Assembly: GCA_903911455.1 (NCBI GenBank) | Contig: CAIWDQ010000199.1 | Coordinates: forward strand, 1 to 6,360 | Direction: 5' to 3' | Source of the DNA: an uncultured bacterium | GTDB lineage: Bacteria > Bacteroidota > Bacteroidia > Bacteroidales > JACABE01 | Length of the DNA stretch: 6,360 nt | In this document: positions 1-5,607 of the stretch, one piece after another | Layout: every line of letters begins with the position of its first letter | Position numbering within the stretch: position 1 is the first letter of the stretch | Made by a program: the position numbers and the translations under genes | The notes under the pieces: generated by a model | Told to the model about the DNA's origin: nothing | Seen by the model: only the letters and a program-made list of their open reading frames with translations | Database searches by the model: none

Positions 1-537
1 CATGAAGTTTTCTTTATGCCATTTATATATTGTTTTTTTATTAAAAATAGTATTTGAATCGGGTTTGTAAGAAAATGACTTAATTATAATATTTTCATCA
101 ACAGTTTAAGTATAATTGACTTGTTCAATTGGCTTTTTCCATTGTTTTGTAGTTAATAAGATGTATTCTGCTTTGTTACCTAAAAGTTTTTGTCTGTATT
201 GAATGTTGTATTTTATAGTTCCGTAAGGATTAAGTTTTACTACAAAAGATACTCCTGTTTTCTCTATTGAAAAGTCAATATTTTTATTGAATTTAAAATC
301 TGTAATTTTAATTGAGTCGGTATTTCCATATAAACTGTCAATTGGGAAAGGATAAAACAAAATTTGATTTAAACTGTCTTTCCCTGTATTGCAAAAATAA
401 TAATCTCCATCAACATAGAAGTAATTATCTTTAATAGTAAAAGAAATATCTTCGCGATAAAAATTCAAATGCTGGCTATGCAATTGATTTAAGAAAAGAG
501 AAAAGGTAATTATAAAGAAACATCTTTTTAAAATCAT
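1..537 (-). pseudogene. Secreted protein of unknown function, interrupted by an in-frame stop; runs off the window edge
   Basis: Seen: the reading frame starts at ATG 535-537 and encodes 143 residues up to TAA at 106-108. After that stop the same frame stays open for 35 more codons to base 1 and reads like normal protein (TVDENIIIKSFSY, then YKWHKENFM), with no second stop or frame change. One base change (for example TTA Leu to TAA) explains it. Residues 1-22 form a signal peptide with a hydrophobic core and a likely cleavage near LHSQ, so the product is exported. The mature part looks beta-rich (YFYVDGDYYFCNT, ILFYPFPIDS), and I do not recognise its family by name. The start overlaps the TGA of the upstream T9SS cargo gene as ATGA, which implies cotranscription and coupled translation. 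Alternatives are a sequencing error, or a 143-residue protein that is genuinely shorter than its relatives. The true 3' end lies outside the window. Confidence 0.62.
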
Positions 538-1628
538 TTTATTATTGTCATTTTATTAGAAGCAACTTTTTTACCATCTATTTCTAAAGTATAATAATAT
601 ATTCCGGCTTCTAATACTTGTGTTTTATTTCTATATTCAACAGTACAAGTATTTGTTGTTGAATTATAGTTTTCAACAGGAATAATTTTTACTATTTCTC
701 CAATATTATTATAGATTTTAAGAATTGCATTTGAAATTTTAGTAATCTTTTCTAATTTTATTTCTATAGTAGTATTATTCTTAAAAGGATTAGGATAGTT
801 AGAAATGCTGTAACTATTTTTAATCAAATTTTCTTTAATCCCATTAAAAGATATATTAAGATGAAAATCATAATTAATTATTGAGTCTGGTTCAAGAGAT
901 ATGTTTTGGTATGTAATTGAACTGTTTGTATATTTATTCCTAACATTAAAACTATAATAACAGGCAGGCATATTTTTACTAAAGTATCCATTATTATCAA
1001 CAAAAATAGTATCAATTGGGTTAGTTACCCAGGGAGCATAAAGATATATAAAAACCGAATTGCCTGTAATAAGATTATTGTTTACATCATATATATGTCC
1101 ACTTATATTTCCCAAGCAATTAAAAGAATTGTTTGAAGGAAACGTCCCAAAAGATGTTATTTTACTTTTAGCATAAAAGTGATTACCAAAATAGTTATAA
1201 ATAGTATCTTTTGGATAAGTTATATACTCTAATGATTGTCCTATTCGGGGGAAACTAACTGAGGAATTCCCAAATGCAAACGGATTATAGGTATTACTCC
1301 AAGAACCCATAAAGCATTCTTTTATTTGTAGGTTGTCGCTATATCTATTAATAATAAGTGAAGATTGCAAGCTATCTTGAGTGATTAAAATTACATCTTT
1401 ATAATTAATTATTTTACCTGCTCTAAATAATGCTTCACCACTTGAAGAACAAAGTTTAAAGCTATCTAAATTAGAATAACTATTTGTACAAATGTATAAT
1501 TCCATAGTCCATTTATCATTATTATCAAAATAGATTTCGGTAATTAATATTGTTGGAACTATTATTGGATTTGCTTTTGCAAAAGAAACCCCAAAGAAAA
1601 GAATAATTATGATAAGAAGCTTTTTCAT
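534..1628 (-). CDS. Secreted protein with T9SS type A C-terminal sorting domain
   Basis: 364 residues if translation starts at ATG 1626-1628. Residues 1-19 are a classic Sec signal peptide (MKKLLIIIILFF, then GVSFAKA before NP). The N-terminal part, with TEIYFDNNDKWTMELYI, is beta-rich and resembles surface-protein beta-sandwich modules, but I cannot name it. A middle segment (NISGHIYDVNNN to about FNGIKEN) looks like a carboxypeptidase regulatory-like/Ig-like repeat. The last ~80 residues are a textbook Por secretion tail: NYPNPF, then IEIKL, LKIYNNIGE, AGIYYYTLEIDG and a final KMTIIK. Such tails direct export through the type IX system and are normally removed as the protein is anchored to the cell surface or released. 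The frame is open 12 codons further upstream (to 1664), but that ATG lies upstream of the predicted transcription start and would put a polar stretch before the signal peptide, so 1628 is preferred. The stop overlaps the next gene's ATG. The biological target is unknown. Confidence 0.88.
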   Translation of the reverse strand: MKKLLIIIILFFGVSFAKANPIIVPTILITEIYFDNNDKWTMELYICTNSYSNLDSFKLCSSSGEALFRAGKIINYKDVILITQDSLQSSLIINRYSDNLQIKECFMGSWSNTYNPFAFGNSSVSFPRIGQSLEYITYPKDTIYNYFGNHFYAKSKITSFGTFPSNNSFNCLGNISGHIYDVNNNLITGNSVFIYLYAPWVTNPIDTIFVDNNGYFSKNMPACYYSFNVRNKYTNSSITYQNISLEPDSIINYDFHLNISFNGIKENLIKNSYSISNYPNPFKNNTTIEIKLEKITKISNAILKIYNNIGEIVKIIPVENYNSTTNTCTVEYRNKTQVLEAGIYYYTLEIDGKKVASNKMTIIK

Positions 1629-1653
1629 GATTTGGGTGTTTAAAAATGAGTTA

Positions 1654-1685
1654 CAAAGATACAAAATTTTAAGGGGAAAACCAAA
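1654..1685 (-). promoter_or_regulatory. Bacteroidota-type promoter for the T9SS cargo gene
   Basis: On the minus strand TATCTTTG (1661-1654) matches the Bacteroidota -7 consensus TAnnTTTG exactly, and TTTG (1685-1682) lies 20 bases upstream, a suitable distance for the -33 element. Transcription would start near 1648-1650, leaving a leader of about 20 bases before the ATG at 1628. This also argues against the longer reading frame beginning at 1664. No Shine-Dalgarno sequence is visible, as is usual in this phylum. Confidence 0.65.
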
Positions 1686-1818
1686 TATTTTTTAATTATT
1701 TTTCTTATTCAAATGTTAAAATTGAAATAATCTCCCAAAATTCCCTCATTTATTTTTACAATCCTCAAAAACCGCAATGTTTTTGCCAATCTGAAGATAT
1801 GAGATGACCAAAGCTGTC

Positions 1819-1974
1819 GTGATTTTGGAATCCTGTAATTTCAGATTGAAAAATCACAAGAAATATATGAATCCTGCGTTACAGGATGACAAAAAACATC
1901 ACTGATTTGGTCATCCTGCAACGCAGGATGGACAACTTCTTTGTGATATTGCCATCCTGCGTTGCAGGATTGGC
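1819..1974. repeat. Array of four short palindromes at a 41-42 bp period
   Basis: Four 17-base units start at 1830, 1871, 1913 and 1954, so the steps are 41, 42 and 41 bases. The core is ATCCTGC, a 3-base loop, then GCAGGAT. The third unit forms a perfect 8-bp stem (1912-1919 with 1923-1930, loop AAC). The fourth forms 7 bp (1954-1960 with 1964-1970, loop GTT) and extends by GCC/GGC if T1971 is bulged. The second has one mismatch. The first (1830-1846) is degenerate but sits inside a longer stem, GTGATTTT 1819-1826 with AAAATCAC 1850-1857. The third unit is the reverse complement of the fourth. No T-tracts follow the stems, so they are poor terminators. They resemble REP-type intergenic palindromes; whether this sequence recurs in the genome cannot be seen here. 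Confidence 0.75.
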
Positions 1975-2033
1975 TAATTTAAACTTATATGAAAAGATTA
2001 ATATGCTCTTTATCTACACTTAAGAGTTTTTAT

Positions 2034-2078
2034 GATTAAAAAAGTAAGATTATCTTAAAATAAAACACTTTTTTTATC
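2034..2078. repeat. AT-only imperfect inverted repeat with nested palindrome
   Basis: GATTAAAAAAGT (2034-2045) pairs with ACTTTTTTTATC (2067-2078) at 11 of 12 positions. Just inside is TAAGAT-T-ATCTTA (2045-2057), a 6-bp inverted repeat with a single central base. It lies about 50 bases upstream of the plus-strand -7 element, where a regulator could bind. The arms are mostly A and T runs in AT-rich DNA, so chance is a serious alternative. Confidence 0.25.
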
Positions 2079-2126
2079 TTTTTTTAAATAATAATGTAAT
2101 AAATCCATTTATACCTAAAAATTGTT

Positions 2127-2134
2127 TATCTTTG
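2127..2134 (+). promoter_or_regulatory. Bacteroidota-type -7 promoter element for the orphan gene
   Basis: TATCTTTG matches the -7 consensus TAnnTTTG exactly. No good TTTG-type -33 element is found 17-23 bases upstream (the nearest candidate is a TTT at 2108-2110), so the promoter may be weak or activator-dependent. Transcription would begin near 2139-2142, giving an unusually long leader of about 200 bases before the ATG at 2345. Confidence 0.5.
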
Positions 2135-2139
2135 CAAAG

Positions 2140-2344
2140 AAATACTAAAAGAATCTTTAAGATCTTTTCTGATTCATTGAATATTCATCACCACCATCCG
2201 GTCTTCGTGAGTATTTTTTAAAGAAGGTGCATTGGGAATACATTTTTTTGGTTTAGTCTCTGTTTTTTTGAAAGAGACATTACACTAATAAAAATTATTT
2301 TATCACAATTTTAAAAAATTTATTCACTTTTAATTTCAAATTAA
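2140..2344 (+). promoter_or_regulatory. Long 5' leader of the orphan gene, possibly structured
   Basis: If the 2127-2134 promoter is right, this is transcribed but mostly untranslated. It contains a comparatively GC-rich patch around 2186-2210 in otherwise AT-rich DNA. Candidate helices are AAAAGA 2147-2152 with TCTTTT 2163-2168; GTATT 2211-2215 with AATAC 2237-2241; TGCATT 2228-2233 with AATACA 2237-2242 (one mismatch) followed by seven T; and GTCTCT 2256-2261 with AGAGAC 2273-2278. The GTATT and TGCATT helices share 2237-2241 and cannot both form. TTTTTTTG occurs twice, at 2243-2250 and 2263-2270. None matches a riboswitch class I know. The last stretch before the ATG is AT-rich without a Shine-Dalgarno sequence. 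Confidence 0.35.
2177..2221 (+). CDS. Possible 14-residue His-rich leader peptide
   Basis: A frame from TTG 2177-2179 to TAA 2219-2221 would encode MNIHHHHPVFVSIF, with four consecutive His codons at 2186-2197. His runs in a short leader peptide are the hallmark of transcription attenuation in histidine operons of many bacteria, but the gene downstream here is not a recognisable his gene. The start is TTG, there is no visible ribosome binding site, and the downstream terminator-like hairpin (2228-2242 plus seven T) is weak. This is a speculative call; CAYCAY-rich DNA without translation is a real alternative. Confidence 0.2.
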   Translation: MNIHHHHPVFVSIF

Positions 2345-3355
2345 ATGAAAATAAAATTAATGCCCAGTGAAAGAAAATATCTGGCTAAAGTTTATCATAA
2401 ACACATGAACAATGATGATGTAAGTGTGACAAAAACCGATGCATGGACTGCCGATACTTCCAGAAGTCTGAAAGCAGAAGGCTCTGTTGATTGTCTGGGA
2501 TTTGCAGCTTTGATAGATGCAGATTATTTGCCGTATCATAATGCAATTATCAACCAAAGAGTAGGAAAAGATGAAGGCACCATGGATGTGGATGCTTTTA
2601 AAGTAGAACAGGCAGAATTGACTGCCAAGTTAAAAATGTTGGAAGCTAAAGTAATGATAGCAATGCCTGATAGCTATGTACCGGTAATAAAAAATCTGGA
2701 TTTTGATAATATTAAAGTATATAACAAAGGTGCTCAGGCTGAGCAGATATTATCTTTAGAAGTTTTAAAAGTTAAGATGACAAATTTTCCACTTATAGTA
2801 TCATTGATACCTGAAGCAAATATTATAATTGCAAAAGTTAAAAGTGTGTACGAAGAGAAGGAATTACAGTTCAGAAACATTAAATCAGACTCATCTTCAG
2901 TAGCCGATTTAAAAAGTGCAGTAGCTGAAGTTAATTTAAAGGTATTTGGTAAACTAACCGATCATTTTTCGGAAACTCCGGGAAGAGTAAAGGATTTTTA
3001 CAATCTGGAACTTATAAGAGATGACGTTAGAGCCGAAGATTTCTTGTATATTGATCAATATGCGTTTGAAGGTACTCAGGGTACGATTATGCATTTGGAT
3101 ACTGTAGCTTTTGATTTTGATAACTGGATAACTGCCGAAAATCAAGGTCCATTAGCAATTGATTTCTATTTAACTTCAGTAATTAATGGAATCATTTCAG
3201 TAATTGCCCATAGAACGGAACCGGGAGCCACCGATACTTTTGCATTCAACACAATCGGTGCCTCAACTCAGAGAAATCTAATGGCAGCTATTGCCGATGA
3301 TATAACAATTACAGAACCTTGCAAATTTAAAATCACAATCAGTACAAAAAAATAA
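2345..3355 (+). CDS. Unrecognised 336-residue cytoplasmic protein, probably two domains
   Basis: I do not recognise this family. The ATG at 2345-2347 is the first in the frame and the frame ends at TAA 3353-3355. There is no signal peptide or membrane segment, so it is probably cytoplasmic. Residues about 45-230 look mainly helical, with amphipathic stretches such as VEQAELTAKLKMLEAKV (about 87-103) and DLKSAVAEVNLKVFGKL (about 188-204). Residues about 245-336 look like a beta-sandwich-type domain (MHLDTVAFDFDNW, IDFYLTSVINGIISVIAH, CKFKITIST). Only two Cys (C50, C326) are present, and no catalytic or nucleotide-binding motif stands out. It stands alone: its own promoter and long leader lie upstream, and a strong hairpin terminator lies 20 bases after the stop, so no operon partner suggests a role. 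Structural, phage-like or surface-associated roles are all guesses. Confidence 0.85.
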   Translation: MKIKLMPSERKYLAKVYHKHMNNDDVSVTKTDAWTADTSRSLKAEGSVDCLGFAALIDADYLPYHNAIINQRVGKDEGTMDVDAFKVEQAELTAKLKMLEAKVMIAMPDSYVPVIKNLDFDNIKVYNKGAQAEQILSLEVLKVKMTNFPLIVSLIPEANIIIAKVKSVYEEKELQFRNIKSDSSSVADLKSAVAEVNLKVFGKLTDHFSETPGRVKDFYNLELIRDDVRAEDFLYIDQYAFEGTQGTIMHLDTVAFDFDNWITAENQGPLAIDFYLTSVINGIISVIAHRTEPGATDTFAFNTIGASTQRNLMAAIADDITITEPCKFKITISTKK

Positions 3356-3374
3356 AATTCAATACATAATTCAT

Positions 3375-3416
3375 AAAAAAAGAAGCCTAAGTTAGTAAAA
3401 CAACTTAGGCTTCTTT
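3375..3416. terminator. Bidirectional intrinsic terminator between convergent genes
   Basis: A perfect 15-bp stem, AAAGAAGCCTAAGTT (3379-3393) with AACTTAGGCTTCTTT (3402-3416), encloses an 8-base loop. On the minus strand the stem runs into seven T (3381-3375), which suits the end of the serine hydrolase transcript. On the plus strand the stem itself ends in TTCTTT, a shorter U-tract that should still end transcripts from 2345-3355. It sits between the two convergent stops. Confidence 0.88.
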
Positions 3417-3452
3417 AGTAATATCCTATTTATAATAAAACGCTATACTCTA

Positions 3453-4586
3453 TCACTTCAACACCTCCATAGCAGCGTCTAGATAAGTGTAAACATCTAA
3501 AGGCATATTGTTTTTATATACAGAATCCCGCTTATGTCCAAGACGCACAACTACAGCATTCAACTGAGGAATCACAAATATATATTGCCCTAAAATACCA
3601 CGTGCAAAAGGAATTTTCATCCCATTATAATCAACAATCCACCATTGGTAACCATAATAATCCACGGCTTGTTTGTTGTTGTCGAAAAGGAAAGTATCGG
3701 CAGTCAAAGCCTGAGCTAAATATTGGTATGATATGATTTGCTTGCCATTATATCTGCCACTATCGAGCACCATTTGTCCGATACGCGCAAAATCGCGGGC
3801 ATTTGAACTAAAACAGCAATAGGATTTCTCCATCCCATCTTTTTTGTCAAGATACCATATCGCATCATGCTCAGCTCCTAAGGGTTGCCATAGTTTTTCT
3901 GAAGCATAGTCAGACAGATGCTTTCCAGTAGCTTTTTCTAAAATAAAACCTAATAATTGTGAATTTCCACTCAAATAATCAAATATTTTACCCGGCTGCT
4001 CAACAACTTTCAACGACATAATCAACTTCTTAAGATCGTTACCATAATAAGCCTGAGTAGTTTTAGAGAACGGACTTCCGTAGCTTTCGTCCCAGTTAAG
4101 GCCCGAGCTCATGGTAAGAAGATTCTTAATTGTAAGATCTTTTCCGTAGCCTTCGGCAAATTCAGGGAAGAAGTCAATCACCTTCTGGTCAACACTCTTA
4201 ATCTTGCCTTCATCAATTGCAATACCTATCAGCAACGAAATAATACTCTTGGTTGCCGAAAAAGCATTGGTAACCGACGAATCGGAATAGTGATCCCAGT
4301 ATTCTTCGTACTTAATAGAATCATTCTGGATAACTAAATAAGCAATAGTCTTGTATGCTTCAATAGATTTATGAATTGTATCAGTCAGTTTGTACTTATT
4401 GTAATTTACCGACACTTTCCAAGGTATTGCTTTACCGGCCTTTACTACTCTGATATCAAACTTATACTGATCATCGATACCTGCATATTGGTAAATAATT
4501 GCTTTGAGCAAATAAGAAGGTGCTATCAGAAAAGCTATTCCTAATACAATTAGTATTATTACAATGATTTTTAAGAAACGTTTCAT
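3453..4586 (-). CDS. Membrane-anchored serine hydrolase, beta-lactamase/NylB-like fold
   Basis: 377 residues, a normal length for the family. Residues 5-22 are a single hydrophobic segment (IIVIILIVLGIAFLIA), so the enzyme is anchored in, or exported across, the inner membrane and acts in the periplasm. The serine beta-lactamase motifs are intact: SATK at 110-113 (nucleophile S110, K113), Tyr motif YLS at 204-206, and a C-terminal GILGQ at 330-334 in the place of KTG, an arrangement I associate with 6-aminohexanoate-dimer hydrolase (NylB)-like and esterase members. Further family marks are LLTMSSGLNWDE (156-167) and YGYQWW (311-316). Family members include esterases, amidases and D,D-peptidases; antibiotic resistance should not be assumed. 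The ATG lies 4 bases after the stop of the heptosyltransferase-like gene, with no room for a promoter, so it is the last gene of that operon and is followed by the hairpin at 3375-3416. The true substrate is unknown. Confidence 0.88.
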   Translation of the reverse strand: MKRFLKIIVIILIVLGIAFLIAPSYLLKAIIYQYAGIDDQYKFDIRVVKAGKAIPWKVSVNYNKYKLTDTIHKSIEAYKTIAYLVIQNDSIKYEEYWDHYSDSSVTNAFSATKSIISLLIGIAIDEGKIKSVDQKVIDFFPEFAEGYGKDLTIKNLLTMSSGLNWDESYGSPFSKTTQAYYGNDLKKLIMSLKVVEQPGKIFDYLSGNSQLLGFILEKATGKHLSDYASEKLWQPLGAEHDAIWYLDKKDGMEKSYCCFSSNARDFARIGQMVLDSGRYNGKQIISYQYLAQALTADTFLFDNNKQAVDYYGYQWWIVDYNGMKIPFARGILGQYIFVIPQLNAVVVRLGHKRDSVYKNNMPLDVYTYLDAAMEVLK

Positions 4587-4590
4587 AGTC

Positions 4591-5607
4591 TTATTTATTA
4601 ATTATTGACTCTAATTTTGCTTTTACCATCTCAGGGGATATGGAATGCATACATTCACAATTTGAGGTCTTTCGGCAATCACTACACTCTTTATCCAACA
4701 CAAAATAAAAAGCATTTTGCCCTACAGGCGCCCATCTACCGGGATGCATCGGGCGGATAGGCGGATAAATGCCTAAAGCATGCTTGCCCAAAGCTGCTGC
4801 AATATGAAGAGGGCCGGTGCTTGCCGCAATCAATCCATCAGCTTCATTTATAAACGAAATCAGTTGCGTAAGATCAAGTTTAGAAGTCATATCAATAACT
4901 TCATCCTGATATTTATTTAGTATCTGATCTTTCATTAAATCTGCTTCCACTGCAGTTCCGGTAATAAATATTTTAAACTTATCTTTAGGAAGTATCTTAA
5001 TTAGTTTTGCAAAATTATCAAGCCCCCACTCTCTTGCACTTCCTTTAGATTTAGGATGTAAGATAAGATTAAACTTACTTTTATCAATTAAATCAAGAAT
5101 CTCTTTTGGTAACGATTTTAGCTTGTTAAAACCATAATAATTGTGAATCTCCTCTAATTTAATCTCAGTATTAATCTTAAAAGGAGAAAGGAGCTTAAGA
5201 TTTAATTGCGATTCGTGCAAATCAGAATTCTTTCGCGAAAGCTTAATCAATTTATTGCACCCCAACCAATGATAGGTACGATTTCGGGTTCCTATACGAA
5301 AAGGGATGTCGGCTTTCTTAGCTATTAAATTAATTTCTTTACGAGGGAAAACATGTATGATGATATCAGCTTTCAACTTGCGAAACGCTTCAATCGCCTG
5401 TGTATTATCTTTGGCAGAGATAAAATCCCAATCGGCAAACTCGTTTATATGTTTGCAGGTTTCTATTACTGCTTTGGTATAAGTTTTACCTAGAAAAATT
5501 AAATACGAATTAGGGAATTCTTTTTTTAAGATACCTGCCAGAGGCAAAGTAAGCATAACGTCGCCAATACTGTCGGTACGGCTAATAATTATTCTTTTTT
5601 TATTCAT
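4591..5607 (-). CDS. Glycosyltransferase family 9, lipopolysaccharide heptosyltransferase-like
   Basis: 338 residues, full length for GT9 (ADP-heptose:LPS heptosyltransferase, WaaC/WaaF type). The GT-B fold signatures are in order: N-terminal RIIISRTDSIGDVMLTLP (5-22), where D16 aligns with the catalytic Asp13 of E. coli WaaC; FRIGTRNR (103-110); start of the donor domain LILHPKSKGSAREW (181-194); FKIFITGT (211-218); and the donor-site loop STGPLHIAAALG (263-274). Near the C-terminus a Cys cluster, C308-x2-C311-x5-C317-x-C319, is followed by MHSISPEMV, a pattern found in part of the family. It probably acts at the cytoplasmic face of the inner membrane on lipid A core; the exact sugar cannot be told from sequence. 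Its ATG overlaps the TGA of the GT2 gene as ATGA, and the hydrolase gene follows after 4 bases, so the three genes form one operon. Confidence 0.92.
   Translation of the reverse strand: MNKKRIIISRTDSIGDVMLTLPLAGILKKEFPNSYLIFLGKTYTKAVIETCKHINEFADWDFISAKDNTQAIEAFRKLKADIIIHVFPRKEINLIAKKADIPFRIGTRNRTYHWLGCNKLIKLSRKNSDLHESQLNLKLLSPFKINTEIKLEEIHNYYGFNKLKSLPKEILDLIDKSKFNLILHPKSKGSAREWGLDNFAKLIKILPKDKFKIFITGTAVEADLMKDQILNKYQDEVIDMTSKLDLTQLISFINEADGLIAASTGPLHIAAALGKHALGIYPPIRPMHPGRWAPVGQNAFYFVLDKECSDCRKTSNCECMHSISPEMVKAKLESIINK

Larger units (their letters stand above)
1686..2126. other. Non-coding stretch between divergent promoters
   Basis: No reading frame of credible length or composition is present on either strand. 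The stretch contains the palindrome array (about 1819-1974) and an AT-only imperfect hairpin (2034-2078). The remaining bases, 1686-1788 and 1975-2033, are AT-rich and show nothing I can name. No tRNA-like cloverleaf or transposase remnant was seen. Confidence 0.6.

Noticed and set aside
1629..1664. N-terminal extension of the T9SS cargo protein to an ATG at 1664
   Set aside because: It lies upstream of the predicted transcription start, overlaps the TATCTTTG promoter element, and would put 12 mostly polar residues before a standard signal peptide.
1830..1970. CRISPR-like appearance: 17-base repeats separated by 24-25-base spacers
   Set aside because: Repeats are too short and diverged, one is inverted relative to the others, the spacers resemble each other rather than being unique, and no cas gene is present.
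1984..2037. 16-codon open frame starting near 1990 (MKRLICSLSTLKSFYD)
   Set aside because: Too short, no promoter or conserved feature, and expected by chance in this region.
2130..2139. Perfect palindrome CTTTGCAAAG overlapping the -7 element, as an operator
   Set aside because: TATCTTTGCA is itself a common extended form of the Bacteroidota -7 element, so the symmetry may be incidental.
2228..2249. Intrinsic terminator in the leader
   Set aside because: The stem is only five AT-rich pairs plus a C-A mismatch, too weak to call alone; kept only as part of the attenuation hypothesis.
2357..3145. Short open frames on the minus strand opposite the orphan gene (2357-2557, 2954-3145)
   Set aside because: They lie fully within a well-formed 336-codon gene and have no promoter or domain support.
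3453..4586. Antibiotic-resistance beta-lactamase
   Set aside because: The fold and SxxK/YxS motifs are shared by many esterases and peptidases, the third motif is GILGQ rather than KTG, and the operon is for envelope glycan synthesis.
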